A stretch of 64,000 nucleotides of DNA. Source: Aureisphaera sp038529705. Lineage in GTDB: Bacteria; Bacteroidota; Bacteroidia; Flavobacteriales; Flavobacteriaceae. The stretch lies in the NCBI GenBank assembly GCA_038529705.1, contig JBCBDM010000001.1:4936-68935 (forward strand), given 5' to 3'. Both the position numbers and the translations under genes were made by a program. Positions within the stretch are counted from its first letter, which is position 1; every line of letters starts with the position of its first letter. This document shows positions 25,800-34,109 of this stretch, one piece after another. The notes under the pieces were generated by a model that did no database searches, had not been told where the DNA came from, and was given only the letters and a program-made list of their open reading frames with translations.

Positions 25800-25873
25800 T
25801 GGAGAAGATGGGACTCGAACCCACGACCTCTTGACTGCCAGTCAAGCGCTCTAGCCAGCTGAGCTACATCCCC
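25800..25873 (-). tRNA. tRNA-Ala (anticodon GGC)
   Basis: 74-nt cloverleaf on the minus strand: acceptor GGGGATG / CTTCTCC, D-arm GCTC...GAGC, anticodon stem CTTGA/TCAAG with loop CTGGCAG (anticodon GGC), variable AGGTC, T-arm GTGGG-TTCGAGT-CCCAT, discriminator A. CCA is not encoded. The acceptor stem has a U-U mismatch at pair 6-67 and a G-U at 3-70, the alanine identity pair. It lies 28 nt downstream of the universal stress protein gene on the same strand. Confidence 0.95.
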
Positions 25874-25901
25874 GTTTCGAAGAGCGAAAATAATAAAAAA
25901 A

Positions 25902-26696
25902 TTACTCCTGCCCTCTTAAAATAAGCAAAGGTTTACTGGTGTGGAATTCTTTTTTCAATACGGAGTTCTTTTCCCATAATTTTTTGAAGAATCCTCTCTT
26001 ACGTCTTAACACACATAACATATCCGGATTATGAGACTGGAAATGCTCCAAAACTCCCTGAAAGATAGTCGCATTTTCGGTTTCCTTCAAAGAAGACTTG
26101 AGCGCAACTAACTCCTTGTCCAACGGGGTATCGTCATTCGCCACATCCGGAGTTTTAACATGCAACAGGTTTACTTTCGCACTAAATAACTCCGCTATAT
26201 CCTTGAGAGGATCCAGCACATTTTCTTTTTCAAAATAACCTCTCTTAAAGGCCAATAGTATGGTTTCTGCCTTTCGGAATAAATAATTCCTGGGGACGAT
26301 CAACAAGGGGATATCCGTTTGCTTTACAATCTTCCCGGTAACACTTCCCAAATAAACCTCATCTTTGATCTCAACGCTCTGAGGAGATAAGATCACCAGA
26401 TCGATCTCCAACAACTTGGAAACCCGACTAATAGCCTCAAAGGGATCTCCTTTGATAGGCCTGGAAATTACCTCCACTCCCGCCGTGTCCACTTCGCTCA
26501 AAAGATCCTCTAAAATGGCCTCACTATCATCCATCATTAACTGATTTACCTTGGTCAGACCAGCCACCTTGGAAAACTCCTTGTAAATATTGATCACATA
26601 TACTTTTGCCCCGGTCATTGCGGCAAAATTCACAGCATATCGCAAATTGTTCAATCCGTTCTCCTTCGAACCCACCGGAACCAAAATATTCTTCAT
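25902..26696 (-). CDS. Tandem universal stress protein, 264 aa
   Basis: Two UspA folds in one chain. The first (residues about 1-140) begins MKNILVPVGSKENGLNNLRYA and ends with the nucleotide-loop-like LGSVTGKIVKQTDIPLLIVPR. The second (about 150-264) begins ETILLAFKRG and includes AKVNLLHVKTPD. The ATP-loop glycines of the second half are poorly kept. Such tandem proteins are common in marine Flavobacteriaceae and serve stress adaptation; exact role unknown. Divergent from the GNAT gene across 62 bp. Confidence 0.9.
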   Translation of the reverse strand: MKNILVPVGSKENGLNNLRYAVNFAAMTGAKVYVINIYKEFSKVAGLTKVNQLMMDDSEAILEDLLSEVDTAGVEVISRPIKGDPFEAISRVSKLLEIDLVILSPQSVEIKDEVYLGSVTGKIVKQTDIPLLIVPRNYLFRKAETILLAFKRGYFEKENVLDPLKDIAELFSAKVNLLHVKTPDVANDDTPLDKELVALKSSLKETENATIFQGVLEHFQSHNPDMLCVLRRKRGFFKKLWEKNSVLKKEFHTSKPLLILRGQE

Positions 26697-26758
26697 AATA
26701 GTAGTATCTTTAATTTTATCCCTTCATCCAAGGATCGCTGCAAAATTAATCCTAAAAA

Positions 26759-27262
26759 ATGATTCGATTAGCAAAACTTTCAGAAATTGAACAAATTATG
26801 GCAATTACCCGTGCCTGTGCCCATAAGATGATCTCCGAAAATATCTTTCAGTGGAACGAACACTATCCCAATGTGGATGCCTTTATGGAGGATTTGGAAA
26901 GAGAGGAGCTTTTTGTACTGTTGAATAAGGAAAGGGTAATTGGTAGTATCACTATTTCTTCCAGGAAGGATGTGGAATATGAAGCTATCGATTGGCTCAC
27001 AGAAGACGGACACCAATACTATATCCACCGTCTGGCAGTAGACCCTTCCTTTCAACACCAGGGCAACGCCAAAAAATTGATGGACTTTGCAGAAGACTAT
27101 GCCATCAAAAACGGGGCAACTTCCGTTAGGCTGGACACCTTCAGTGGAAACCCGAGAAATGAACGCTTTTATGAAGCTCGAGGCTATTCCAAATTAGCTC
27201 CGGTATTTTTTCCAAAGCAAAGTGATCTACCATTTTACTGTTATGAGCGGGTGTTCGATTAG
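26759..27262 (+). CDS. GNAT-family N-acetyltransferase, 167 aa
   Basis: The acetyl-CoA binding motif A is clear: YYIHRLAVDPSFQHQGNAKKLMDFAEDYA (Q-x-x-G-x-A loop after the beta-4 strand). It is followed by ATSVRLDTFSGNPRNERFYEARGYSKL, the usual motif B with the catalytic-region Tyr. The N-terminus carries the acceptor-binding helices (AHKMISENIFQWNEHYP). Substrate cannot be predicted. The last 4 bp overlap the convergent T9SS gene. Confidence 0.9.
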   Translation: MIRLAKLSEIEQIMAITRACAHKMISENIFQWNEHYPNVDAFMEDLEREELFVLLNKERVIGSITISSRKDVEYEAIDWLTEDGHQYYIHRLAVDPSFQHQGNAKKLMDFAEDYAIKNGATSVRLDTFSGNPRNERFYEARGYSKLAPVFFPKQSDLPFYCYERVFD

Positions 27263-29004
27263 TTCCTTCCTGCAGATCGGGCTAAAGTGAAAAACCCTCT
27301 AAATACCCTATTGTCTGAAGTAAAGGCCTCATACCAGTAACTCGAGGAAGGCATTAATTCTCCATTATAGGTACCGTCCCATCCAAGGTCTGATGACCGA
27401 AACGTAGAAAGCAATTTTCCGTATCGATCGTAGATAAAAATAGTGGTGATGGGCAGGGCATTGGTTCTGGGTGGAACGTATTGCCAATAGTCCTTGATTC
27501 CATCATTATTGGGTGAAAAAAAGGTAGGAAAGCCGGTGGGAGGTAATCGAAGTATCACCCTCGTCTCAATAACGCCACACCCATTCTTATCCCTTATATA
27601 GACTGTATAGGTCCCCTCTGTCAAACCGAAGAACACATTCTGATCACTATAAGGACCCTCCACATCGTTCAATGAAAACTCATAGTCTCCAATACCTGAA
27701 ACGATCACCGTTATGGTGAACACTCCGGAATCCTCTTCCTTTAAGACATTCTCAACAACCGCCGTGGCGGAAGACACTACTGTAAACTCTTTAGTACTGG
27801 AACATTCTATGATCACTCCTTCCTGATCGATCAAGAGATAGATCTCATAACGATAGGGGCCTGTTTCAGAAATATCCACAAAAGGTTCTTCAGAAAGAAG
27901 CACCTCATCGCCTGAAGGCAGAATTTTATACCATCGGTATCCATCCACCTGGTCCGGAGCATTGATACGGGTAGGCAGATTATTTTCGCAAATTCCTATC
28001 ACATCGGGCAGGGTAATTTCCGGATTTAAAGTAACTATCTCTCCCGTCACCGGGTCGATAAAAGGCCCACAACCGGGAACCGTAGAAAAGGACCACTGTT
28101 CGCAATCTTGAGCCTGCCCGGCCTCATTGAACGGAATAATCCGAATGAAGTAGGTCCTGTTGGATTCGAATTCGATCACAAAGGTAGAGGTCGCTGTGAA
28201 GATGAGTCCGTCTACAATGTCATTTATAAAGGGCGTGGTTCCTATGAATAAAATATATCCCGTGGCTCCATCCACCGGTAACCACTCTATCAAAGGTGAA
28301 AGTTGTACTCCCATCTCTCCGGGCATGGGGGAAACTAATGTTGTACATCCTGGAGGATCTCCAAGGTCTCCCGTAGTAAAACTCTCCTCAGGACAATCCA
28401 CGGCATTTCCGTTCTCATTGTAGGGAGTAATTCTCACAAAGATTTCGGCACCGGTAGGCAAGTCGGTAGGCGGGTTATAAAAAAGCGTATTCCCAAGATC
28501 AAAATTGTTTAAAATATCCCCCGTTCCGGGGGCCGTACCTATAGTAAGACGATACCCTGTGGCACGTGCTGCATAGTTCCAGGAAAGATTGGTGCCCGCA
28601 TTTATGTCTATATCACCATTCAGTGGCGTATTTAATTGAGTACAATCCGGCACAGTGGTTACGTTTTCTGTGGTAAACGAACCCAACTCACAAACAATGT
28701 CCGGCTGATCGAAAAAGAACATGGTTACCGTTACGTGGATCGTAGTACTTTCCGGGAGTCCCAAAGGAGGGTTGTAAGTAGTAGCACTTCCTACCGATTG
28801 TTCATTGAGGATGTCTGTACCTCCGGGTGTAGTCCCCAAGGAGATAATGTACCCTGGTACTCCCGTGACCTCACTCCAACTAATCGAAGTAGTTACAGGA
28901 ATATTGGTTGAGCCAGGAGTGGGGTCCAACAAGTTAGGACAGTCCTGCGAATAACCCACCGCAATTACAAAAAAACAGGCAATATGTAGTATCCACTTAC
29001 GCAT
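27259..29004 (-). CDS. T9SS type B sorting domain protein with Fn3-like modules, 581 aa
   Basis: Start chosen at ATG 29004 because it gives a good signal peptide (MRKWILHIACFFVIAVGYSQ). About three Fn3/Ig-like modules of about 100 residues repeat the pattern CP/CT.L..P..G...V......W..V.GA.GY.L.IGT.PG, spanning residues about 20-310. A PKD/SprB-like stretch follows, and the C-terminal ~90 residues are a gliding-motility-associated type B sorting domain (FPTFFSPNNDGIKDYW, IFIYDRYGKLL, GWDGTYNGELMPSSSYWY). The product should be exported by the type IX system and stay on the surface, possibly as an adhesin. Confidence 0.9.
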   Translation of the reverse strand: MRKWILHIACFFVIAVGYSQDCPNLLDPTPGSTNIPVTTSISWSEVTGVPGYIISLGTTPGGTDILNEQSVGSATTYNPPLGLPESTTIHVTVTMFFFDQPDIVCELGSFTTENVTTVPDCTQLNTPLNGDIDINAGTNLSWNYAARATGYRLTIGTAPGTGDILNNFDLGNTLFYNPPTDLPTGAEIFVRITPYNENGNAVDCPEESFTTGDLGDPPGCTTLVSPMPGEMGVQLSPLIEWLPVDGATGYILFIGTTPFINDIVDGLIFTATSTFVIEFESNRTYFIRIIPFNEAGQAQDCEQWSFSTVPGCGPFIDPVTGEIVTLNPEITLPDVIGICENNLPTRINAPDQVDGYRWYKILPSGDEVLLSEEPFVDISETGPYRYEIYLLIDQEGVIIECSSTKEFTVVSSATAVVENVLKEEDSGVFTITVIVSGIGDYEFSLNDVEGPYSDQNVFFGLTEGTYTVYIRDKNGCGVIETRVILRLPPTGFPTFFSPNNDGIKDYWQYVPPRTNALPITTIFIYDRYGKLLSTFRSSDLGWDGTYNGELMPSSSYWYEAFTSDNRVFRGFFTLARSAGRN

Positions 29005-29141
29005 GAGTGCTTCATTAAAAACCGACATCACCCACTCGGGATGATGGTATCGAAGTAAAGGGTCTTATGGCAATTTTTACTAAAGATAAACAATTTTATA
29101 AGCATCTGCCCACTTGTCATGGTTAAGAAGTAGTTTTAGGC

Positions 29142-29149
29142 TAATTTTG
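29142..29149 (+). promoter_or_regulatory. Putative -7 box of the MATE gene
   Basis: TAATTTTG matches the Bacteroidota TAnnTTTG element exactly, 16 bases before the chosen ATG. A TTG at 29114-29116 is 25 bases upstream, longer than the usual spacing, so the -33 element is uncertain. Confidence 0.35.
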
Positions 29150-29165
29150 CCACTTGAAAACTCCA

Positions 29166-30497
29166 ATGACCAACGTTTCATTCAAGCGAATTCAACAATT
29201 GGCGCTTCCGGCTATCGTTGCGGGTATTGCAGAACCCGTGCTTTCGAGTACCGATGCGGCCATTGTAGGTAATATTCCCGAATTCGGTACCGAGTCGCTG
29301 GCAGCTGTGGGAATTGTAGGCACATTCCTATCGGCACTCATCTGGATATTAGGGCAAACCCGAAGCGCAATCTCCGCCATCGTTTCACAAAACCTGGGAG
29401 CAGGCAATATTGAGGACCTCAAAAGATTTCCTGCCCAGGCGATCTTTTTTAATATAACGCTTAGCATCATTCTCTTGTTGTCTACCTACTTCTTCGTTGA
29501 GCCCATATTCCGACTCCTCAATGCCAGAGATATGATCCTGGAACTCAGTATAGATTACTACTATATAAGAGTTTGGGGCTTCCCCTTAACGCTATTCACC
29601 TTTGCCATTTTTGGTCTTTTCAGAGGGCTGCAAAATACCTTCTGGCCCATGGTTATAGCAGGTATAGGTGCAGCTTTGAACATAGGGTTAGACTTTGCCC
29701 TCGTATATGGTATTGAAGGTCTTATCCCCCCTATGGCCGTTAAAGGGGCCGCCTGGGCCAGTTTAATATCTCAGGCCATTATGGCTATTTTGGCGCTCAT
29801 TCTTCTATTGAAAAAGACGAATGTTTCGCTTCGATTAAGTTTCAATCTGCACCCGGAAATTAATCGTTTGGTGACCATGAGTTTTAATCTCTTTATACGT
29901 TCGGTAGCACTGAACGCCGCCCTTATCCTGGCAACTCGCGAAGCTACCGCCTTGGGAAAAGAGTATATTGCGGCTCATACCATCGCCTTTAATATCTGGA
30001 TCTTTTCGGCTTTCTTTATCGACGGATATGGTGCAGCAGGCAACATATTGGGAGGAAAGTTGCTCGGCGAAAAAAACTACCCTACCCTATGGACTCTTAC
30101 CAAGAGAGTAAATACCTATAATCTCATAGTGGCCGGCGTGCTTATGGCCTTTGGTTTTGTATTTTACCAACCTCTTGGAATGATCTTTAATAAAGACCCC
30201 ATGGTACTCAATGTCTTTAATGCCATGTTCTTTGTAGTGATCATCACCCTACCATTCAATTCCCTGGCATTTACCCTCGATTCGCTCTTCAAAGGGTTGG
30301 GAGAAATGAGTTTCCTTCGGAATGTACTATTGGGGGCCACCTTCTTCGGATTCATCCCCGTGTTATACTTCTCCAAATACATGGGTTGGGGCCTCAAAGG
30401 CATCTGGGTCGCTATGACCGTTTGGGTAGCCTACAGGGCCATCGCACTCATGATTAAATTCAGAAGAAAATACATCCCTTTGATCGAAAATAAATAA
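29166..30497 (+). CDS. MATE-family multidrug/Na+ efflux transporter, 443 aa
   Basis: Twelve hydrophobic segments with the two-fold repeat typical of MATE exporters. The N-lobe has the motifs LALPAIVAGIAEPVLSSTDAAIVG and LGQTRSAISAIVSQNLGAG. The C-lobe contains IAAHTIAFNIWIFSAFFIDGYGAAGNILGG. The TTG at 29154 is in frame, but ATG 29166 fits better. It lies 20 bp before a 43-aa membrane protein gene and may lead an operon with it and queD. Substrate unknown. Confidence 0.92.
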   Translation: MTNVSFKRIQQLALPAIVAGIAEPVLSSTDAAIVGNIPEFGTESLAAVGIVGTFLSALIWILGQTRSAISAIVSQNLGAGNIEDLKRFPAQAIFFNITLSIILLLSTYFFVEPIFRLLNARDMILELSIDYYYIRVWGFPLTLFTFAIFGLFRGLQNTFWPMVIAGIGAALNIGLDFALVYGIEGLIPPMAVKGAAWASLISQAIMAILALILLLKKTNVSLRLSFNLHPEINRLVTMSFNLFIRSVALNAALILATREATALGKEYIAAHTIAFNIWIFSAFFIDGYGAAGNILGGKLLGEKNYPTLWTLTKRVNTYNLIVAGVLMAFGFVFYQPLGMIFNKDPMVLNVFNAMFFVVIITLPFNSLAFTLDSLFKGLGEMSFLRNVLLGATFFGFIPVLYFSKYMGWGLKGIWVAMTVWVAYRAIALMIKFRRKYIPLIENK

Positions 30498-30517
30498 CTT
30501 TGCCAAAATTTCTCGGC

Positions 30518-30649
30518 ATGGAAATTCTTGAGTTTCTGAACAGCAGTAAATTCTTTATGATTCTGGGACTCTTTGTGGTTCTTGCCCTGCTGTACAGAAA
30601 ATTGAAAGACCGCAGAGATTTCAATCGCAATTCGAAAAAGAGAAAATAA
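30518..30649 (+). CDS. Small single-span membrane protein, 43 aa
   Basis: ATG at 30518 opens a 43-codon frame: a short amphipathic start (MEILEFLNSSKFF), one membrane helix (MILGLFVVLALLY) and a strongly basic tail (RKLKDRRDFNRNSKKRK). The spacing to the MATE gene (20 bp) and to queD (3 bp) is operon-like. The helix-plus-positive-tail design predicts an inner-membrane protein with the tail in the cytoplasm. No family recognised. Confidence 0.6.
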   Translation: MEILEFLNSSKFFMILGLFVVLALLYRKLKDRRDFNRNSKKRK

Positions 30650-30652
30650 GAT

Positions 30653-31105
30653 ATGGCCCAAATTCGCATCACAAAACAATTTTCGTTCGAAACCGGTCAT
30701 GCCCTTTACGGTTATGATGGTAAATGCCGCAACGTACACGGGCACAGCTATAAACTATCTGTGACGGTTTTTGGCACGCCCATAGACGACACCACACATG
30801 TTAAATTTGGAATGGTGATCGATTTTGGAGATCTGAAAAAGATCGTGAAAGAGGAAATCGTGGACGTGTTCGACCACGCCACCGTATTCAACAAAAATAC
30901 CCCTCATGTGGAGCTGGCACAAGAGTTGGCTAATCGAGGTCATAATGTGCTCCTGGTAGATTACCAACCTACCAGCGAAATGATGGTAATCGATTTTGCA
31001 GAAAAGATAAAAACCCGCCTACCTGAAAATATTCAGCTTCATTCCTTAAAACTACAAGAAACGGCTACCAGCTATGCGGAGTGGTTTGCCAGTGATAATG
31101 ACTAG
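30653..31105 (+). CDS. queD: 6-carboxytetrahydropterin synthase / 6-pyruvoyl-tetrahydropterin synthase family, 150 aa
   Basis: Zinc ligands His16, His29 and His31 are in the motifs FSFETGHAL and CRNVHGHSY, with the catalytic Cys25 in DGKCRN. Downstream are DFGDLKKIVKE and FDHATVFN, also conserved. In most bacteria this enzyme makes the queuosine precursor 6-carboxy-tetrahydropterin from dihydroneopterin triphosphate. The family also contains biopterin enzymes, which cannot be excluded from sequence alone. Starts 3 bp after the small membrane protein gene. Confidence 0.88.
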   Translation: MAQIRITKQFSFETGHALYGYDGKCRNVHGHSYKLSVTVFGTPIDDTTHVKFGMVIDFGDLKKIVKEEIVDVFDHATVFNKNTPHVELAQELANRGHNVLLVDYQPTSEMMVIDFAEKIKTRLPENIQLHSLKLQETATSYAEWFASDND

Positions 31106-31212
31106 GGCGCTCCTCTGGCTTCGCGCCGCGGAGCCCTGCGCTTAGCAGAGTCGGGTTTTCCGCTATATCCCCCAATCAAGTTGGGGGGATGTCGCTGCAA
31201 CCCCTAGCGCAG
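31106..31212. repeat. Structured non-coding element with nested inverted repeats
   Basis: Directly after the queD stop, a GC-rich element can fold into nested stems. CTGCGCT (31136-31142) pairs with AGCGCAG (31206-31212), GGGTT (31153-31157) with AACCC (31199-31203), and ATCCCCCAA (31167-31175) with TTGGGGGGAT (31181-31190, one bulged G). A separate GC-rich arm precedes it (31105-31135). It looks like a mobile-palindrome or structured-RNA family dispersed in flavobacterial genomes, but only one copy is in the window. Confidence 0.5.
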
Positions 31213-31250
31213 CTTTCCATGTTACATTATTTCTACTGTATCCGATTTAT

Positions 31251-31258
31251 TATCTTTA
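31251..31258 (+). promoter_or_regulatory. Putative -7 box of lpxH
   Basis: TATCTTTA fits TAnnTTTg in 7 of 8 positions and is preceded, after 17 bases, by TTTC at 31230-31233, close to the TTTG -33 element. It ends 4 bases before the ATG, so the transcript would be leaderless or start further upstream. Confidence 0.25.
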
Positions 31259-31262
31259 CCCC

Positions 31263-32018
31263 ATGCAAATACCTCCCGGTAAAAAAATATACTTCTCGAG
31301 CGATAATCATTTGGGTGCCCCAAGCAAGGAGGAAAGCAGGCCCCGTGAGATTAAATTTGTACGCTGGCTGGACGAGATAAAAGAAGATGCTGCTGCCATT
31401 TTCCTATTGGGGGATCTATTTGACTTTTGGTTCGAATACAAAACCGTCGTCCCTAAAGGCTTTGTTCGGATCTTAGGTAAATTAGCGGAAATAAGTGATA
31501 GCGGAATTCCCATCCATTTCTTTGTGGGAAATCACGATCTTTGGATGCGAAATTATTTTGAAGACGAACTCAATATTCCCACGTACAGAGATGTAAAAGA
31601 ATTCACCTTTAGCAACAAGACCTTTCTCATAGGGCATGGAGATGGTAAAGGACCCGGGGATAAGGGATATAAACGCATGAAAAAGGTATTCACCAACAGT
31701 TTTTTTAATTGGTGCTTTCGATGGTTCCATCCCGAACTTGGTATGCGCCTGGCCCATTATTTATCTGTTAAGAACAAGGTCATTTCCGGAGATGAGGATA
31801 AAAAATTCCTGGGCGAAGACAAGGAATGGTTGGCCCTATACGCCAGACGAAAGCTAGAAACCAGGCATTACGATTACTTCATTTTTGGCCATCGTCATCT
31901 CCCCATGGAAATTCAGGTGGGGGACAACTCGACCTACTTCAATTTGGGAGACTGGATTACTCATTTTACCTATGGCGTATTCGATGGCACGCAATTTGAA
32001 CTGAAGGAGTTTGTTTAA
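31263..32018 (+). CDS. lpxH: UDP-2,3-diacylglucosamine diphosphatase, 251 aa
   Basis: Calcineurin-like metallophosphoesterase with all expected metal motifs: SDNHLG (D-x-H), GDLFDFW, VGNHDLW, IGHGDGKG and FGHRHLP. These and the total length match Bacteroidota LpxH, which hydrolyses UDP-2,3-diacylglucosamine to lipid X at the inner membrane in lipid A synthesis. A hydrophobic/aromatic insert (KKVFTNSFFNWCFRWFHPELGMRLAHYLS) forms the acyl-binding cap. Confidence 0.93.
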   Translation: MQIPPGKKIYFSSDNHLGAPSKEESRPREIKFVRWLDEIKEDAAAIFLLGDLFDFWFEYKTVVPKGFVRILGKLAEISDSGIPIHFFVGNHDLWMRNYFEDELNIPTYRDVKEFTFSNKTFLIGHGDGKGPGDKGYKRMKKVFTNSFFNWCFRWFHPELGMRLAHYLSVKNKVISGDEDKKFLGEDKEWLALYARRKLETRHYDYFIFGHRHLPMEIQVGDNSTYFNLGDWITHFTYGVFDGTQFELKEFV

Positions 32019-32029
32019 ACCCATGGAAT

Positions 32030-32974
32030 ATGAGCTTGTTTCGTCCGCTTATTGTCACTATGCTCCTCATAATGCTGTCTTCCTTTACGAAGGTATCGGC
32101 TCAAGATGAAAAACACAGTTTATGGCATGAGGGGCGGCTGAGGACTTATTGGGTCCATCTTCCAAAAGACTATACGCCACAAAATAACTACCCCTTAGTG
32201 CTTGCCTTACATGGTGGTGGTGGAACTGCCAAGCGATTCAACAGAAGTACCCGTAGCCGATTCAATGAGCTGGCAGATGAAGAAAATTTTGTTTTGGTAT
32301 ATCCACAAGGAGTAAAGAAATCCTGGAACGATAATCGCAAACGTGATACCCTGGGTGCCGCCCGAAAGTTAGATATAGATGACGTGGGCTTCATTGAAAA
32401 AATGATCGCTGCACTGGAAACCGACTATTCCATTAATAGCAATGCCATTTTCTCCTGCGGAATATCCAACGGTGGCCTTATGTCTTTGACCCTCGCCACA
32501 GCCTTACCAGGCAAAATAAAAGCCATTGGGATGGTCGCCTCCAATTTTAGCGAAGCACAGGCACAGGAAATGGAGAATGCTTCACCCTTCTCATGTCTCA
32601 TCATTCACGGTACGGAAGACCCCATTTTTCCCTATGAAGAAGGAGATATAACAATTTTCAAGCAGAGAAGAGGGAAGGTGTTGGGATTTGAAAAAAGCCT
32701 GGAACTTATGCGGAACCTAAACGGAAACTTTACCCCCGCCATCGTTCGCGTCATACCCAATAGCTCAAAAAAAGACGGCTGCACAGCAGTGTACAGTACG
32801 TTCCCAAATCCAAATAATCCACACTGGAAACTGGATGCCATCACGGTTATCGGAGGAGGCCATACCTGGCCGGGAGGGACACAATATTTACCAAAGAAGT
32901 TCATTGGAAAAACCTCAAGGGATTTCAACGCCTGTGATAGCCTATGGGAGTTTTTTAAAAGTACGATCGATTAA
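32030..32974 (+). CDS. Secreted PHB-depolymerase/feruloyl-esterase-like alpha/beta hydrolase, 314 aa
   Basis: Signal peptide (about 1-24, ending KVSAQ), then the esterase-PHB fold: YPLVLALHGGGG (oxyanion), VYPQGVKKSWND, nucleophile motif CGISNGGLMS, acid in HGTEDPIFPYEEG and catalytic His in GGGHTWPGG. This combination is the LpqC/CE1 family of secreted polyester or carbohydrate esterases. The natural substrate in this organism cannot be told. 11 bp after lpxH on the same strand. Confidence 0.87.
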   Translation: MSLFRPLIVTMLLIMLSSFTKVSAQDEKHSLWHEGRLRTYWVHLPKDYTPQNNYPLVLALHGGGGTAKRFNRSTRSRFNELADEENFVLVYPQGVKKSWNDNRKRDTLGAARKLDIDDVGFIEKMIAALETDYSINSNAIFSCGISNGGLMSLTLATALPGKIKAIGMVASNFSEAQAQEMENASPFSCLIIHGTEDPIFPYEEGDITIFKQRRGKVLGFEKSLELMRNLNGNFTPAIVRVIPNSSKKDGCTAVYSTFPNPNNPHWKLDAITVIGGGHTWPGGTQYLPKKFIGKTSRDFNACDSLWEFFKSTID

Positions 32975-33018
32975 TTACGTCTTGCGAAAAGCTCGAGTTA
33001 TCGCGTTAGAATGATTCC

Positions 33019-33633
33019 TTATTTCAACAAATACTCTAGTGTAATGGCATCTAATCTTCCATCGGGCAGCAGTCCGTTCTTCTCTTCAAAGGCCCGCAGG
33101 GAATTATAGGTTTCGGTTCTAAAAAGCCCATCATGACGAATAGAATCCCCATGACGAATTAACAAACGTTGTATCTCAAATACCAATGCACTTTGTTCAC
33201 CTAGTCGCAACCTATTTCCGGAGGGATTAGAATAAAACATCTTTTGAATGAGTTGTTCTTTGACCTCTTGTTCGGAAGGTTCCTCTTTGGGTTTCACCTT
33301 TGGGCTGGGATTCAATAACTGGTTCTCGTAAAATCTAACTTTTGCCCGCTTCTTCGCATATTCCGCTACTGCCGCCAACTCTTCAACACCATCATCTCCT
33401 GGGTTTCGAACATCGATCCCTTCATCTCCCCATTGCGTAATTACATAGGAATCCAATGCTTCAACGGCGTGAAAATAATCATAGAGTAATTTACTTTCCG
33501 AACTAGAATTCTTAATAGTATCCGGAATTTCATATTGGTAATTTGGTGGATGGAATCGCTGCCAATTCCTATAAAAATTATATCCCATGATACCTATGAT
33601 CACAAGTAATAAGAAGATGATAATTTGCTTCAT
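33019..33633 (-). CDS. Membrane-anchored protein with a peptidoglycan-binding-like domain, 204 aa
   Basis: N-terminal membrane helix (about 3-19, IIIFLLLVIIGIMGYNF) with no clear cleavage site, a charged middle part, and a C-terminal ~55-residue segment (VFEIQRLLIRHGDSIRHDGLFRTETYNSLRAFEEKNGLLPDG). That segment follows the pattern of PG_binding_1 domains: paired helices with F.....AV..FQ...GL..DG. Likely tethered to the inner membrane facing the periplasm. Domain call is moderate, function unknown. Confidence 0.65.
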   Translation of the reverse strand: MKQIIIFLLLVIIGIMGYNFYRNWQRFHPPNYQYEIPDTIKNSSSESKLLYDYFHAVEALDSYVITQWGDEGIDVRNPGDDGVEELAAVAEYAKKRAKVRFYENQLLNPSPKVKPKEEPSEQEVKEQLIQKMFYSNPSGNRLRLGEQSALVFEIQRLLIRHGDSIRHDGLFRTETYNSLRAFEEKNGLLPDGRLDAITLEYLLK

Positions 33634-33691
33634 TGTGGTTGGTTTTCCATATAAAAATAAGAAACCTGATTCACAAATCTGAACGATCGGC

Positions 33692-34045
33692 TCAATTTAA
33701 ACCCAAACCATTTAAATATTGTCTTAAATTCAAATGAAACAAGATTCCGGAAAGTAAGTCTTCCATGCCTTCCAATTCCACTGTACTAACCGCCAGGTCT
33801 ACCTGGCTAAAAGGAGTTCTCAGTAAGATTGACCTGCAGCATTCTTGTGTTTTACAGGATGTACATCTTGGACGAGACAGGGCCTCAATGGTCTGTTGAT
33901 AGAATTCTGAGATCTCAAGATGTGATAAATAGAAGCCTGTGTCACGGAAAATAATCTGAATTTTATCCTTCAGGGATGTACCGGACCTTCTCCAATAAAA
34001 CCCTAATCCTATCTCATTCTTATATATGGGATCGATCTCTTTCAT
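33692..34045 (-). CDS. Cysteine-containing hypothetical protein, 117 aa
   Basis: ATG 34045 is the first in-frame ATG and lies 18 bases after a perfect TATATTTG -7 box; the upstream TTG (34066) would overlap that box. The protein is soluble and has one Cys cluster, RCTSCKTQECC (about residues 67-77), which suggests a redox switch or metal site. No family recognised. Its promoter region carries a strong palindrome, so expression may be controlled. Monocistronic by position. Confidence 0.6.
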   Translation of the reverse strand: MKEIDPIYKNEIGLGFYWRRSGTSLKDKIQIIFRDTGFYLSHLEISEFYQQTIEALSRPRCTSCKTQECCRSILLRTPFSQVDLAVSTVELEGMEDLLSGILFHLNLRQYLNGLGLN

Positions 34046-34062
34046 GGATGCATAATTAGGAT

Positions 34063-34099
34063 TCAAATATACACTATTTAGATTAATTCTAAATAGTGT
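34063..34099 (-). promoter_or_regulatory. TATATTTG -7 box overlapped by a perfect 12-bp inverted repeat
   Basis: On the minus strand TATATTTG (complement of 34063-34070) matches the Bacteroidota -7 consensus. Directly upstream, ACACTATTTAGA (34071-34082) and TCTAAATAGTGT (34088-34099) form a perfect 12-bp inverted repeat with a 5-base centre, covering the -7/-33 spacer. It can act as an operator for the 117-aa gene. As the recJ stop is only 11 bases away, it may also form the recJ terminator hairpin. Confidence 0.55.
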
Positions 34100-34109
34100 G
34101 TTTAAAAAA

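Noticed and set aside
25522..25873. Attachment sites of an element integrated at tRNA-Ala
   Set aside because: The direct repeats do not contain the tRNA 3' end and no integrase or foreign cargo lies between them.
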